Part shown: positions 15,572-23,476 of the stretch, in pieces | How the letters are laid out: the number at the start of each line of letters is the position of its first letter | Numbering within the stretch: the stretch's first letter is position 1 | Assembly (NCBI GenBank): GCA_964528595.1 | Contig: CAZGTM010000034.1 | Coordinates: 1 to 41,558 of the forward strand | Direction of reading: 5' to 3' | DNA: 41,558 nucleotides | From: CAYFKJ01 sp964528595 | GTDB lineage: Bacteria; Pseudomonadota; Alphaproteobacteria; UBA2966 | Notes under the pieces: model-generated | Seen by the model: only the letters and a program-made list of their open reading frames with translations | The model's database searches: none | What the model was told of the DNA's origin: nothing | Program-made: the position numbers and the translations under genes

Positions 15572-16909
15572 ATGAACCGCTGGCTCAACGCCACGGAAGT
15601 CTATGTCGACCGCCGCATCGTCCGGCTGCTGTTCCTGGGTTTTTCCAGCGGATTGCCGCTGGCGCTGACTTTCGGCACACTCAGCATCTGGTTGACCGAA
15701 GCCGGGGTGAGCAAAAGCACGATCGGACTGTTTGCCGCGCTCGGCGTCCCCTACACCTTGAAATTCTTCTGGTCGCCGCTGATCGACCGGGCGCCGCTGC
15801 CACTGCTGACGCGCCTGTTGGGCCGCCGCCGGGGCTGGATGCTGGCGACGCAGGGCGCCCTCGTCGTCTCGATCCTTGCCCTGGGTTTGAGCGATCCGGC
15901 CCGCGACGCCGGTTGGGTCGCCCTGCTGGCGCTCATCGTCTCGTTCTGTTCGGCCAGCCAGGACATCGTGCTCGACGCCTACCGCGTCGAAACCCTGGAA
16001 CAGCGCCAACTGGCGGCGGGGGCGGCGGTTTTCGTCTGGGGCTACCGCGTGGCCATGTTGACCTCCGGCGCCGGCGCGCTCTACATCGCCGACCTGGCGA
16101 ACTGGTTTCCGGCCTATGCCGCCATGGCCGCCCTGATGGGCGTGGGCATCGTCACCACCTTGGTCAGCCCGGAACCCGACCGCCAGGGCAGCGCCGAGGC
16201 CGACGCCCGCGAGGCCGAAGCCGAAGCCTACATTGCGCGGCGCGGCGTTGAGCGGGACGATTGGCGCAGCCGCGCGGCGGCCTGGATTTACGTCGCCGTC
16301 ATCAGTCCCTTCGTCGAGTTCCTCTCGTCGCGCGGCTGGATGGCCTTTGCCGTCCTGGCCTTTGTGATCTTTTACAAGCTCGGCGATTCCATGGCGGGCG
16401 TGATGACCAACCCGTTCCTGGTGGAGATCGGTTTCAGCAAGATCGACATCGCCAACGTCTCGAAACTCTACGGTTTCACCGCAACGATGGCGGGACTGGC
16501 GGTCGGCGGCTGGCTCCTGAATGCCTCGGGCATGGTCAAAAGCCTGTGGATCTGCGGCATCCTGCAACTGCTTTCGAACTTGATGTTCGCGGTGCAGGCC
16601 GAGGTCGGCGCGGACCTCGGTTTCCTCGCCCTGACCATCGGCTTCGAGAACCTGGCCGGCGGCATGGGCACGGCGATCTTCATCGCCTATCTCTCAAGTC
16701 TCTGCAACGTCGCCTACACGGCCACCCAGTACGCCCTGCTGTCGTCGCTTTTCGCCGTGCCGCGAACCCTGATATCATCGGGCACGGGGTTCGTGGCCGA
16801 AGCCGTGCCCTGGACGGATTTCTTCGTCTACACGGCCGTGGGCGCCATCCCCGGCCTGATCATCCTGTGGTGGATCACGCGCCCGGGCGCCGTCACGCGT
16901 CCCGCCTGA
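15572..16909 (+). CDS. ampG: AmpG-type MFS permease (muropeptide transporter family)
   Basis: Polytopic inner-membrane protein of 445 residues with about twelve hydrophobic helices. The opening RLLFLGFSSGLPLALTFGTLSIWLTEAGVSKSTIGLFAALGVPYTLKFFWSPLID is the AmpG signature (pieces RLLFLGFSSGLPL and KFFWSPLID), and FCSASQDIVLDAYRVE follows. AmpG imports anhydro-muropeptides from the periplasm for peptidoglycan recycling by proton symport. A charged cytoplasmic loop (about residues 205-228) separates the two halves. Only seven bases separate it from the alanine dehydrogenase-like gene, so they are very probably coupled, and a macrodomain gene follows within 14 bases. Confidence 0.9.
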   Translation: MNRWLNATEVYVDRRIVRLLFLGFSSGLPLALTFGTLSIWLTEAGVSKSTIGLFAALGVPYTLKFFWSPLIDRAPLPLLTRLLGRRRGWMLATQGALVVSILALGLSDPARDAGWVALLALIVSFCSASQDIVLDAYRVETLEQRQLAAGAAVFVWGYRVAMLTSGAGALYIADLANWFPAYAAMAALMGVGIVTTLVSPEPDRQGSAEADAREAEAEAYIARRGVERDDWRSRAAAWIYVAVISPFVEFLSSRGWMAFAVLAFVIFYKLGDSMAGVMTNPFLVEIGFSKIDIANVSKLYGFTATMAGLAVGGWLLNASGMVKSLWICGILQLLSNLMFAVQAEVGADLGFLALTIGFENLAGGMGTAIFIAYLSSLCNVAYTATQYALLSSLFAVPRTLISSGTGFVAEAVPWTDFFVYTAVGAIPGLIILWWITRPGAVTRPA

Positions 16910-16922
16910 CAAGGGGGTGCCG

Positions 16923-17444
16923 ATGCAAGCCGAAATCGAGATCGTCGAGGGCGACATCACCCGTCTTGCGGTCGACGCCATCGTCAATGCGGCCAACAAT
17001 TCGCTGTTGGGCGGCGGCGGCGTCGACGGCGCCATTCACCGCGCCGCCGGTCCGAAACTGCTTGAGGAATGCCGCACGTTGGGCGGCTGCGAGACCGGCG
17101 ACGCCAAGCTGACCGACGGCTACGATCTAAAGGCGCGCTACGTCATCCACTCCGTCGGGCCGGTCTGGCAGGGCGGCAACGCGGGCGAGCCCCGATTGCT
17201 GGAAAGCTGTTATCGACGTTGCCTGGAGATCGCCGATGAAAAGGCGCTCCAATCGATCGCCTTTCCGGCCATCAGCACCGGGGTCTACGGCTACCCCGCC
17301 GATCTCGCCGCGTATACGGCGGCAGCGACCGTCAGACAAACGCTGAGTTCGGGATCGTCGCTGACGCGGGTTGTCTTCGCCTGCTTCGGGGCGGCCTCGG
17401 CCGAGGCGGCCCGGCAGGCGGTCGACGGGGTGTCCGGACGTTAG
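16923..17444 (+). CDS. Macrodomain protein, O-acetyl-ADP-ribose deacetylase (YmdB-like)
   Basis: Single macrodomain of 173 residues. The ADP-ribose-binding elements are clear: VDAIVNAANNSLLGGGGVDGAIHRAAG near residues 18-45 and FPAISTGVYGYP near 120-131; YVIHSVGPVW lies between them. This is the MacroD/YmdB class, which removes acetyl from O-acetyl-ADP-ribose and can remove mono-ADP-ribose from proteins. I choose ATG 16923 (AAGGGGG upstream), not the in-frame GTG at 16917. Follows ampG closely and overlaps the convergent cytochrome c gene by four bases. Confidence 0.93.
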   Translation: MQAEIEIVEGDITRLAVDAIVNAANNSLLGGGGVDGAIHRAAGPKLLEECRTLGGCETGDAKLTDGYDLKARYVIHSVGPVWQGGNAGEPRLLESCYRRCLEIADEKALQSIAFPAISTGVYGYPADLAAYTAAATVRQTLSSGSSLTRVVFACFGAASAEAARQAVDGVSGR

Positions 17445-17857
17445 TTGCGCCCGCTGTGGGTGATGCCGTTGGCGACCTGAAGCTCCCGGACATAGCGGAT
17501 GATGGCGGCGATCTCGGCGTCGCTCACATGGGGTTGCGGCGGCATGTTGCCAAACTTCCAGTGATGCGCCCGCACTCCGCGCTTGGCGGCCAGGACGAAA
17601 GACATGTCGGCGTGATGGCCTGGTTCGTAGATCTGGTGCACCAGCGGCGGCCCCTTGTCGCTGCCGCCGGCATTGACGCCATGGCAGGCGATACAATGGG
17701 CGTTGAAGGCCTTTTCGCCCGCCACCGCCTGGGCCGTCAGCATGGGGATCTTGATGACGGCCTGTTGCTGGGCCTGGCGCGCGCCGAAAAATTGCCAGGC
17801 CAGAATTGCGACAACAATTACCGCAAGGCCGATGAAAGCCAATTTCAATGAACTCAT
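17441..17857 (-). CDS. Membrane-anchored class I cytochrome c
   Basis: Protein of 138 residues with an uncleaved-looking N-terminal helix (about 5-24) that would anchor it to the inner membrane with the rest in the periplasm. The heme c site is CIACH (Cys55, Cys58, His59), and Met105 in FGNMPPQP is the likely sixth ligand. VSDAEIAAIIRYVRELQ is the usual C-terminal helix of class I cytochromes. An electron-transfer role is certain in kind; the partner oxidase or dehydrogenase is not visible. GAGGGGA precedes the ATG. Confidence 0.93.
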   Translation of the reverse strand: MSSLKLAFIGLAVIVVAILAWQFFGARQAQQQAVIKIPMLTAQAVAGEKAFNAHCIACHGVNAGGSDKGPPLVHQIYEPGHHADMSFVLAAKRGVRAHHWKFGNMPPQPHVSDAEIAAIIRYVRELQVANGITHSGRN

Positions 17858-17983
17858 GCCAGGCGTCCCCTCACCAAAAACCAGCCCATATGTGGGCCTT
17901 CCCCCATTGGAAGGTCAAGCGCATTGGGCCTTGTCCGGCGCACGGGTGGGCGATCGTTAACGAAAACGTGTGCGGGTGCCGGT

Positions 17984-18013
17984 TTGACCGGAAAGGCGTC
18001 GGCGGGCTACACT
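17984..18013 (+). promoter_or_regulatory. Sigma-70-like promoter for the 54-residue secreted protein
   Basis: TTGACC (17984-17989), 18 bases, then TACACT (18008-18013). Predicted start of transcription near 18020, about 30 bases before the ATG at 18050. Together with the terminator at 18249-18281 it would make a short monocistronic transcript of about 260 bases. Confidence 0.55.
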
Positions 18014-18049
18014 TTCCGTCTTGTGAGTACACAGGAAAGGAGCCCGATC

Positions 18050-18214
18050 ATGCGTATCAGCGGAATGCTGGCTCTGGTGGCGGCCGCCGTGATGTTTTCG
18101 ACATCGGCGTTTGCTCAGTGCGCGGGCCATATCAAGTCGGTGCAAATCGACGACGAAACCGTAACGGTACAGTCTTCTCAGCCGGCGACGACAAAGCAGG
18201 ATAAGAAGAGCTGA
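18050..18214 (+). CDS. 54-residue secreted small protein
   Basis: The sequence MRISGMLALVAAAVMFSTSAFAQ has a basic start, a hydrophobic core and an AFA-Q signal-peptidase site, so about 31 residues would be released to the periplasm. The mature part starts QCAGHIKSVQ, has a single cysteine, and ends with a Ser/Thr/Lys-rich polar tail. AGGAAAGGAG before the ATG is one of the strongest ribosome sites in the window. Own promoter and own terminator. Similar tiny secreted proteins occur in Alphaproteobacteria without known function; I cannot name a family. The in-frame extension back to 17924 lacks any start signal. Confidence 0.75.
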   Translation: MRISGMLALVAAAVMFSTSAFAQCAGHIKSVQIDDETVTVQSSQPATTKQDKKS

Positions 18215-18248
18215 TTTAAACCGCGACGGTTTTCAGACTAATTTTATG

Positions 18249-18281
18249 CCGCCGGGTGCTCACCGCGCCCGGCGGTTTATT
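18249..18281 (+). terminator. Intrinsic terminator after the 54-residue gene
   Basis: CCGCCGGG (18249-18256), an 11-base loop and CCCGGCGG (18268-18275) followed by TTTATTT. Stem and T-rich tail are clear. Confidence 0.8.
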
Positions 18282-18295
18282 TGTCCGGGGCTCCG

Positions 18296-18313
18296 CCGTC
18301 ATGGAATTTTCAT
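18296..18313 (+). promoter_or_regulatory. Candidate Pho box upstream of olsB
   Basis: CCGTCAT (18296-18302), four bases, TTTTCAT (18307-18313): two heptamers eleven bases apart, as in PhoB half-sites (CTGTCAT with 4-base spacers). Two mismatches overall, so weaker than the site before the transporter gene. Supported by position, 49 bases before the olsB start, and by the known PhoB control of olsB in rhizobia. Confidence 0.4.
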
Positions 18314-18361
18314 GTCCCCTTGGCACCCGCGTCGCAACCGCCTGATCAGATCGCCGGCATT

Positions 18362-19210
18362 ATGAACATGGCTCTCCAAGAACTGAGGAATTCCCGGCCG
18401 GCGGCCGCAGCCGGGATATTTTCCGCCCGACCGGCGCCGTCAAGCGAATTGGTGGTCCGTCTGGCGACCGACAAAGCGGAGATCACGGCAGCCCAGGAAT
18501 TGCGCTACCGCGTCTTCTATGAGGAAAAAGGTGCCGAGCCGACGCCGCAAATGGCGGCGGCGCGGCGAGATTACGACGGCTTCGATGACGTCTGCGATCA
18601 TCTGCTGGTGCTGGACGAGACGCCGGGCCGCAAGGCCGAGGTGGTCGGCACCTACCGTCTGCTGCGCGGCGACGCGGCTTATCAGGCGAACGGATTTTAT
18701 TCGGCCGGCGAGTTTGATTTGTCACCGCTGTCGGCAGCCGTCGACGATCCCGCGCAGCTGTTGGAATGCGGACGCAGCTGCGTGGATATGCGCTACCGCA
18801 GCAACGCCACCATCCAGCACCTCTGGCGGGGTATCGCCGATTATGTAACGGCCCATGCCAGCAGTTACCTGTTCGGCTGCGCCAGCCTGCCCGGCATCCA
18901 TCCCGCGTTGCTGGCCGAACAGCTTTCCTACCTCCACCATTTCCACGCCGCGCGCCCCGAGTTGCGGGTTTCGGCGTTGGCCGGGCGCAGGATCGACATG
19001 GACCTGATGCCGGTGGAGGCGATTAATCCGAAACGCGTCTGGCGGGCCCTGCCGGCCTTGCTGAAAGGCTATCTCCGCGTCGGCGCTTTCGTCGGCGACG
19101 GGGCTTATCCCGACCGTCCGTTCGGCACCACGGACGTCTTCGTCATCCTGCCCGTGGCGAATATCGAAACCCGCTACCTCGACCACTTCACCAAGCGGCC
19201 GCAGGCCTGA
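18362..19210 (+). CDS. olsB: L-ornithine N-alpha-acyltransferase OlsB
   Basis: GNAT-fold enzyme that transfers a 3-hydroxyacyl group from acyl-carrier protein to ornithine, the first step of ornithine-lipid synthesis. From ATG 18362 it has 282 residues. Hallmarks are LRYRVFYEEKGAE, RRDYDGFDDVCDHLLVLDE, VVGTYRLLRGDAA, FYSAGEFDLSPL and LECGRSCVDMRYR. The start is not certain (ATG 18362 or 18368; no good ribosome site), but the in-frame TTG at 18281 lies in the terminator of the preceding gene. The partner acyltransferase gene olsA is not adjacent. Ornithine lipids replace phospholipids when phosphate is scarce, and the neighbour is a phosphate transporter. Confidence 0.9.
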   Translation: MNMALQELRNSRPAAAAGIFSARPAPSSELVVRLATDKAEITAAQELRYRVFYEEKGAEPTPQMAAARRDYDGFDDVCDHLLVLDETPGRKAEVVGTYRLLRGDAAYQANGFYSAGEFDLSPLSAAVDDPAQLLECGRSCVDMRYRSNATIQHLWRGIADYVTAHASSYLFGCASLPGIHPALLAEQLSYLHHFHAARPELRVSALAGRRIDMDLMPVEAINPKRVWRALPALLKGYLRVGAFVGDGAYPDRPFGTTDVFVILPVANIETRYLDHFTKRPQA

Positions 19211-19249
19211 TTAAAGTAACCAGCGATATTCGTGCAGCACCCCTCGCAA

Positions 19250-19289
19250 GCGTCATAAAACTGTCATACAAGTGTCATATTGAGATGAC
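19250..19289 (+). promoter_or_regulatory. Pho box array before the phosphate transporter gene
   Basis: Three direct heptamers with strict 11-base period: GCGTCAT (19250-19256), CTGTCAT (19261-19267), GTGTCAT (19272-19278), separated by the A/T-rich four-mers AAAA and ACAA. An inverted-looking AGATGAC follows at 19283-19289. This is the structure of PhoB binding sites (CTGTCAT-N4-CTGTCAT). The coding start lies 37 bases after the third heptamer. Whether PhoB activates or represses cannot be read from the site; in Sinorhizobium the low-affinity pit gene is repressed. Confidence 0.8.
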
Positions 19290-19315
19290 GAATATGTTCG
19301 CCCACGAGGAACTTC

Positions 19316-20872
19316 ATGATCCCCACAAAAACTGTCGACAAGGACCTCAAGCGCTTTTCGCGCATTGAGGCGGCAGCTGAAAAGGCCGGTCTGCGGTACG
19401 TCAAGCTGGGCGTCGGCCTGCTGTTCATCCTGGCGGTCTGGGGGTACCTCGCGCTGCAGTCCGGCAGTTCGGAAGGCGACCTTTTCGTCGTCGCCGCCGG
19501 CGTCATCGGCGCCTACATGGCGCTCAACATCGGCGCCAACGACGTCGCCAACAATGTCGGTCCGGCGGTCGGTTCCGGGGCTATCACCATGACCGGCGCG
19601 CTGATCATCGCCTCAATTTTCGAGGCCGGCGGGGCCATCCTGGCGGGCTCCGACGTCATCAGCACCATCCGCAAGGGCATCATCGATCCCGAGGGTATCG
19701 CCAATGCCGCCACGTTCACCTGGGCCATGATGGCGGCGCTGCTGTCGGCGGCCATGTGGATCAACATTGCTACCTGGATCGGCACGCCGGTATCGACCAC
19801 GCACTCCATCGTGGGCGGCGTCATGGGCGCCGGCATTGCCGCGGCGGGTTTAATCGCCGTCAACTGGACGACGTTTGCCAAAATCGCCGCCAGCTGGGTC
19901 ATATCACCCGTGCTCGGCGGCATCATCGCGGCCGGCTTCCTGGCCGTCATCAAATTCATGATTGTCTTCCAGGATGACAAGGTTGCGGCGGCCAAGAAGT
20001 GGGTGCCTATCCTGGTGGCTATTATGGCGGCGGCGTTTTCGGCCTACATCGTCATGAAGGGCCTCAAACATCTGTGGAAACCCGGAGCGCCGGTGGTGGC
20101 GGGCATCGCCGTCGCTTCGTTTTTCGTTAGCTGGTATCTGGTGAAAGGCTGGGTATCGCGCACCGCCGAGGGCCTGGAGAATAAACGCAAGTCCGTCAGC
20201 ACCCTCTTTACGGTGCCGCTGATCTGTTCCGCCGCCTTGCTGTCGTTCGCCCACGGCGCCAACGATGTGGCCAATGCCGTGGGCCCGCTGGCGGCCATCG
20301 TGGGGTCCGTATATTCCGGCGAAATTGTCTCCAAGGTCGCGGTGCCCTACTGGGTACTGGTGATCGGCGCCATCGGCATATCGGCGGGACTGGTGCTGTT
20401 CGGGCCCAAGCTGATCAAGACCGTCGGCACCAAGATCACCAAGCTCGACCGCATGCGCGCCTTCACCGTGGCGTTGTCCGCCTCCATCACCGTGATCGTG
20501 GCCTCGGCCTTGGGTCTGCCGGTGAGTTCCACCCACATCGCGGTGGGCGCCGTGTTCGGTGTCGGTTTCTTCCGCGAATGGCTGGTCAATCGCCGGCGCG
20601 AGGCCACCCTGACCTCGGCGGCGGCCGCCGACATCTCCTCCGCCGTAGGCGGTTGGGGTCCGGAAGAGGAAATCTCACCCGAGCAAGCCGAGGCGATCGG
20701 TCTGAAACTGGCCAAGAAGGAAAAAAAGAAGCGCAAGAAGCGGAAGAAGAAAAAGCTCGTGCGCCGGTCTCACGTAATAACGATCTTCTTCGCCTGGGTG
20801 GTCACCGTACCGCTGGCCGCGCTGCTGTCGTCGATCCTCTTCTTCACCATCCGCGGCTTTATGCTGCCCTAG
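19316..20872 (+). CDS. pit: PiT family inorganic phosphate transporter
   Basis: Polytopic membrane transporter of 518 residues of the PHO-4/PiT family (proton- or cation-coupled phosphate uptake). The two inverted-repeat signatures are GANDVANNVGP (near 73-83) and HGANDVANAVGP (near 311-322), with PVSTTHSIVGGVMG and PVSSTHIAVGAVFG following each. A charged region near residues 450-485 contains KKEKKKRKKRKKKK before the last helix. GAGGA lies upstream of ATG 19316. The Pho-box array upstream supports phosphate as substrate. The DUF47/PhoU-like gene often paired with pit is absent. Confidence 0.93.
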   Translation: MIPTKTVDKDLKRFSRIEAAAEKAGLRYVKLGVGLLFILAVWGYLALQSGSSEGDLFVVAAGVIGAYMALNIGANDVANNVGPAVGSGAITMTGALIIASIFEAGGAILAGSDVISTIRKGIIDPEGIANAATFTWAMMAALLSAAMWINIATWIGTPVSTTHSIVGGVMGAGIAAAGLIAVNWTTFAKIAASWVISPVLGGIIAAGFLAVIKFMIVFQDDKVAAAKKWVPILVAIMAAAFSAYIVMKGLKHLWKPGAPVVAGIAVASFFVSWYLVKGWVSRTAEGLENKRKSVSTLFTVPLICSAALLSFAHGANDVANAVGPLAAIVGSVYSGEIVSKVAVPYWVLVIGAIGISAGLVLFGPKLIKTVGTKITKLDRMRAFTVALSASITVIVASALGLPVSSTHIAVGAVFGVGFFREWLVNRRREATLTSAAAADISSAVGGWGPEEEISPEQAEAIGLKLAKKEKKKRKKRKKKKLVRRSHVITIFFAWVVTVPLAALLSSILFFTIRGFMLP

Positions 20873-20896
20873 CAGGACGTTGCCCAATAAATCACC

Positions 20897-20927
20897 GTCA
20901 TTCCGGCGAAGGCCGGAATCCAGGTTT
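20897..20927. repeat. Dispersed hairpin repeat, copy 1
   Basis: Begins GTCATTCCGGC and reads through a perfect stem ATTCCGGC-GAAG-GCCGGAAT into CCAGGTTT. It is identical to the copy at 31264-31294 except for one loop base. It lies 24 bases after the phosphate transporter stop and is followed by TTGTTTTTT, so it could also end transcription. Resembles the REP/MITE-like repeats common in proteobacterial genomes. Confidence 0.85.
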
Positions 20928-21014
20928 TGTTTTTTCTCCAAAGGACATAAAGGAACCAACTGGATCCCGGATCAAGTCCGGGATGACGCCGGAGAAGGGC
21001 GGCGCGGGAATGAC
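20897..21014. repeat. Composite 118-base repeat element with terminal inverted GTCATTCC
   Basis: The element runs from GTCATTCC (20897-20904) to its complement GGAATGAC (21007-21014). Inside, besides the first hairpin, a second hairpin TCCCGGA-TCAAG-TCCGGGA lies within 20961-20987, flanked by TGGA and TGACG. The arrangement looks like a small non-coding mobile or REP-type cassette. It fills the convergent gap between the phosphate transporter and malic enzyme genes and carries no frame of its own. Confidence 0.65.
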
Positions 21015-21037
21015 GAACTGATTGCGGGTTAATTTCT

Positions 21038-23302
21038 CTAGCGCATAGCCTCATGCGCCGCCAATGCGGCCATGTTGACGATGTCGCTGTCGGTGGCGCC
21101 GGTGCGCAGGATCTGCGCCGGTTTGGAAAGCCCCACCATCAGCGGCCCGATCACGGTGCCGCCGCCCAGTTCCTGCATCAGCTTGGCCGAAATGTTGGCG
21201 GCATAAAGCCCCGGCATGACCAGCACGTTGGCCGGCCCGCTGAGGCGGCTGAAGGGATAGAGCGCCAGCAATTCCTCGTTCAGCGCGACGTCGACCGACA
21301 TTTCGCCCTCGTACTCGAAGGAGACGTTGCGCTGGTCCAATAGCTCGACGGCGGCGCGGATGCCGTCGACGCGGGCCCGCATGGGATTGCCGAAGTTGGA
21401 GAACGACAGCATGGCGACGCGCGGCTCGTGGCCCAGCTGGCGGGCGACGGCGGCGCTCTGCTGGGCGATGGCCGCCAATTGCTCGGCGTCGGGCCGTTCG
21501 TGCGTCGTGGTGTCGGCGATGAAGACCGTGCGGCCCTTGGCCACCATGATGGAGAGACCGAAGGTGACGCTGTCGGGTGCGGGGTCGAGGACGCGGAGGA
21601 TATCCTCCAGCACCTCGTTGTAGCTTCGGGTTGAGCCCGCCACCATGGCGTCCGCGTCGCCGCGCGCCACCATGCAGGCGGCGAACACGGTGCGGTAGAC
21701 GCGGATCATGCGTTCGCATTCGGGCAGCAGCACGCCGCGCCGCTGCAGGCGGTTGTAAAGAAGTTCGGTGTAGTCCTCGGCTCGTTCGTCGGAATTCGAG
21801 GCGGCGATTTCGATGCCCAGCGCTTCGGCCTGGCCGATCTCCGCCAGACCCTTGCGGATCTTGTCTTCGTCGCCGATCAGGATGGGCGTACCGTAGCCGG
21901 CGTTGCGGAAAGTGACGGCGGCGCGCATCACGCGTTCTTCCTCGCCCTCGGCGAAGGCGACGCGGGCGGGCCGGGCGCGGACTTGTTCCAGGATCAACTG
22001 CATCGGCCCGGCGATGGGATCGAGGCGGGCGCGCAGCCGGTTGCGGTAATCCTCCATGTCAAAGATCGGCCGTCCGGCGACGCCCGAATCCATCGCCGCC
22101 TTGGCCACGGCGGGCGGGATCTCGGAAATCAGGCGGGGGTCGAAGGGCACCGGAATGACATAGTTGGGCCCATAAACCAGGCGCTCGCTTTGATAGGCGG
22201 CGGCGACCTCGTCGGGCACGTCCTGGCGCGCCAGGGCGGCCAGGGCCTGGGCTGCGGCGATCTTCATTTCGTCGTTGATGGAGCTGGCGCGCACGTCCAA
22301 AGCGCCGCGGAAGATATAGGGGAAACCCAGGACATTGTTGACCTGGTTTGGGTAATCCGAGCGCCCCGTCGCCATGATGGCGTCGTCGCGGATGTCGGCG
22401 ACCTCCTCGGGCGTGATTTCCGGATCGGGATTGGCCATGGCGAAGATGATCGGCTTGTCGGCCATGTCCGTGACCATCTGCGCCGTCACCGCGCCCTTGA
22501 CCGACAGGCCGAAAAAGATGTCGGCGCCCTTCATGGCGTCTTCCAGGCTGCGGGCCTCGGTATCGATGGCGTGGGCCGACTTCCACTGGTTCATGCCTTC
22601 TTCGCGGCCCTGGTAAATGACCCCCTTGGAATCGCACAAAGTCACATTGTTGTGCGGCATGCCCAGCGCCTTGGCCAGTTCGACGCAGGCGATGCCCGCG
22701 GCGCCGGCGCCGTTGACCACCATGGTGGTCTCGGTGATGTCGCGGCCTGTGAGGTCCATGGCGTTGATGATGCCGGCCAGCGAGATGATCGCCGTGCCGT
22801 GCTGGTCGTCGTGGAAGACCGGAATGGGCATCAGTTCGCGCAGGCGCTGCTCGATGATGAAGCATTCCGGCGCCTTGATGTCCTCAAGGTTGATGCCGCC
22901 GAAGCTCGGCCCGAGATAGCGCACGGCGTTGATGAACTCGTCGACGTCGCGGGTGTCGACCTCAAGATCGATGCTGTCGACATCGGCGAAGCGCTTGAAC
23001 AGGACGGCCTTGCCCTCCATCACGGGCTTGGAGCCCAGCGCGCCCAAATCGCCGAGACCCAGCACGGCGGTACCGTTGGAGATCACCGCCACCAGGTTGC
23101 CCTTGGCCGTGTAGTCGTAGGCCGTGTCGGGATCCTCGGCGATGGCGAGGCAGGGCACGGCGACGCCCGGCGAATAAGCCAGCGACAGGTCGCGTTGCGT
23201 GGTCAGCGGCTTGGTCGGCGCGATTTCGATCTTGCCGGGCTTGCCCTCGGCATGGAACAGCAGGGCCTCCTCATCGGAGACGCGGGTAAATTCGTCACTC
23301 AT
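21038..23302 (-). CDS. maeB: NADP-dependent malic enzyme with phosphotransacetylase-like domain
   Basis: Cytosolic enzyme that decarboxylates malate to pyruvate with reduction of NADP. The protein has 754 residues, the normal length of the MaeB type. The malic domain (about 1-160) holds TTQRDLSLAYSPGVAVPC and SNGTAVLGLGDLGALGSKPVMEGKAVLFKRFADVDSIDLE-type residues; HDDQHGTAI and the NAD-fold VVNGAGAAGIACVELAKALG follow. The C-terminal 325 residues are related to phosphotransacetylase (VAGSTRSYNEVLEDILRV, FSNFGNPMR) and are thought to be regulatory in this family. Monocistronic in appearance, convergent with the phosphate transporter gene. Confidence 0.96.
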   Translation of the reverse strand: MSDEFTRVSDEEALLFHAEGKPGKIEIAPTKPLTTQRDLSLAYSPGVAVPCLAIAEDPDTAYDYTAKGNLVAVISNGTAVLGLGDLGALGSKPVMEGKAVLFKRFADVDSIDLEVDTRDVDEFINAVRYLGPSFGGINLEDIKAPECFIIEQRLRELMPIPVFHDDQHGTAIISLAGIINAMDLTGRDITETTMVVNGAGAAGIACVELAKALGMPHNNVTLCDSKGVIYQGREEGMNQWKSAHAIDTEARSLEDAMKGADIFFGLSVKGAVTAQMVTDMADKPIIFAMANPDPEITPEEVADIRDDAIMATGRSDYPNQVNNVLGFPYIFRGALDVRASSINDEMKIAAAQALAALARQDVPDEVAAAYQSERLVYGPNYVIPVPFDPRLISEIPPAVAKAAMDSGVAGRPIFDMEDYRNRLRARLDPIAGPMQLILEQVRARPARVAFAEGEEERVMRAAVTFRNAGYGTPILIGDEDKIRKGLAEIGQAEALGIEIAASNSDERAEDYTELLYNRLQRRGVLLPECERMIRVYRTVFAACMVARGDADAMVAGSTRSYNEVLEDILRVLDPAPDSVTFGLSIMVAKGRTVFIADTTTHERPDAEQLAAIAQQSAAVARQLGHEPRVAMLSFSNFGNPMRARVDGIRAAVELLDQRNVSFEYEGEMSVDVALNEELLALYPFSRLSGPANVLVMPGLYAANISAKLMQELGGGTVIGPLMVGLSKPAQILRTGATDSDIVNMAALAAHEAMR

Positions 23303-23425
23303 GGGTTCGGTCTTTGGGTCTCTCTATCTCGCGGGTCTAGAGCGAGTTCCAGGGTCAAACCGGCAGCCTAACGGCAAAACCCGCGCCCGCAAACCGCTTT
23401 GAGCGACAATCCCTTGATATGACGC

Positions 23426-23463
23426 AAAAAACCGGCGACGCGAAGCCCGCACCGCCGGTTTTC
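23426..23463 (-). terminator. Intrinsic terminator after the four-helix membrane protein gene
   Basis: On the minus strand AACCGGCG (23453-23460), a loop region and CGCCGGTT (23430-23437) are followed by a run of T (23426-23431). It starts 14 bases after the stop at 23477 and is well formed. Confidence 0.8.
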
Positions 23464-23476
23464 GAGTGCACGCGGT

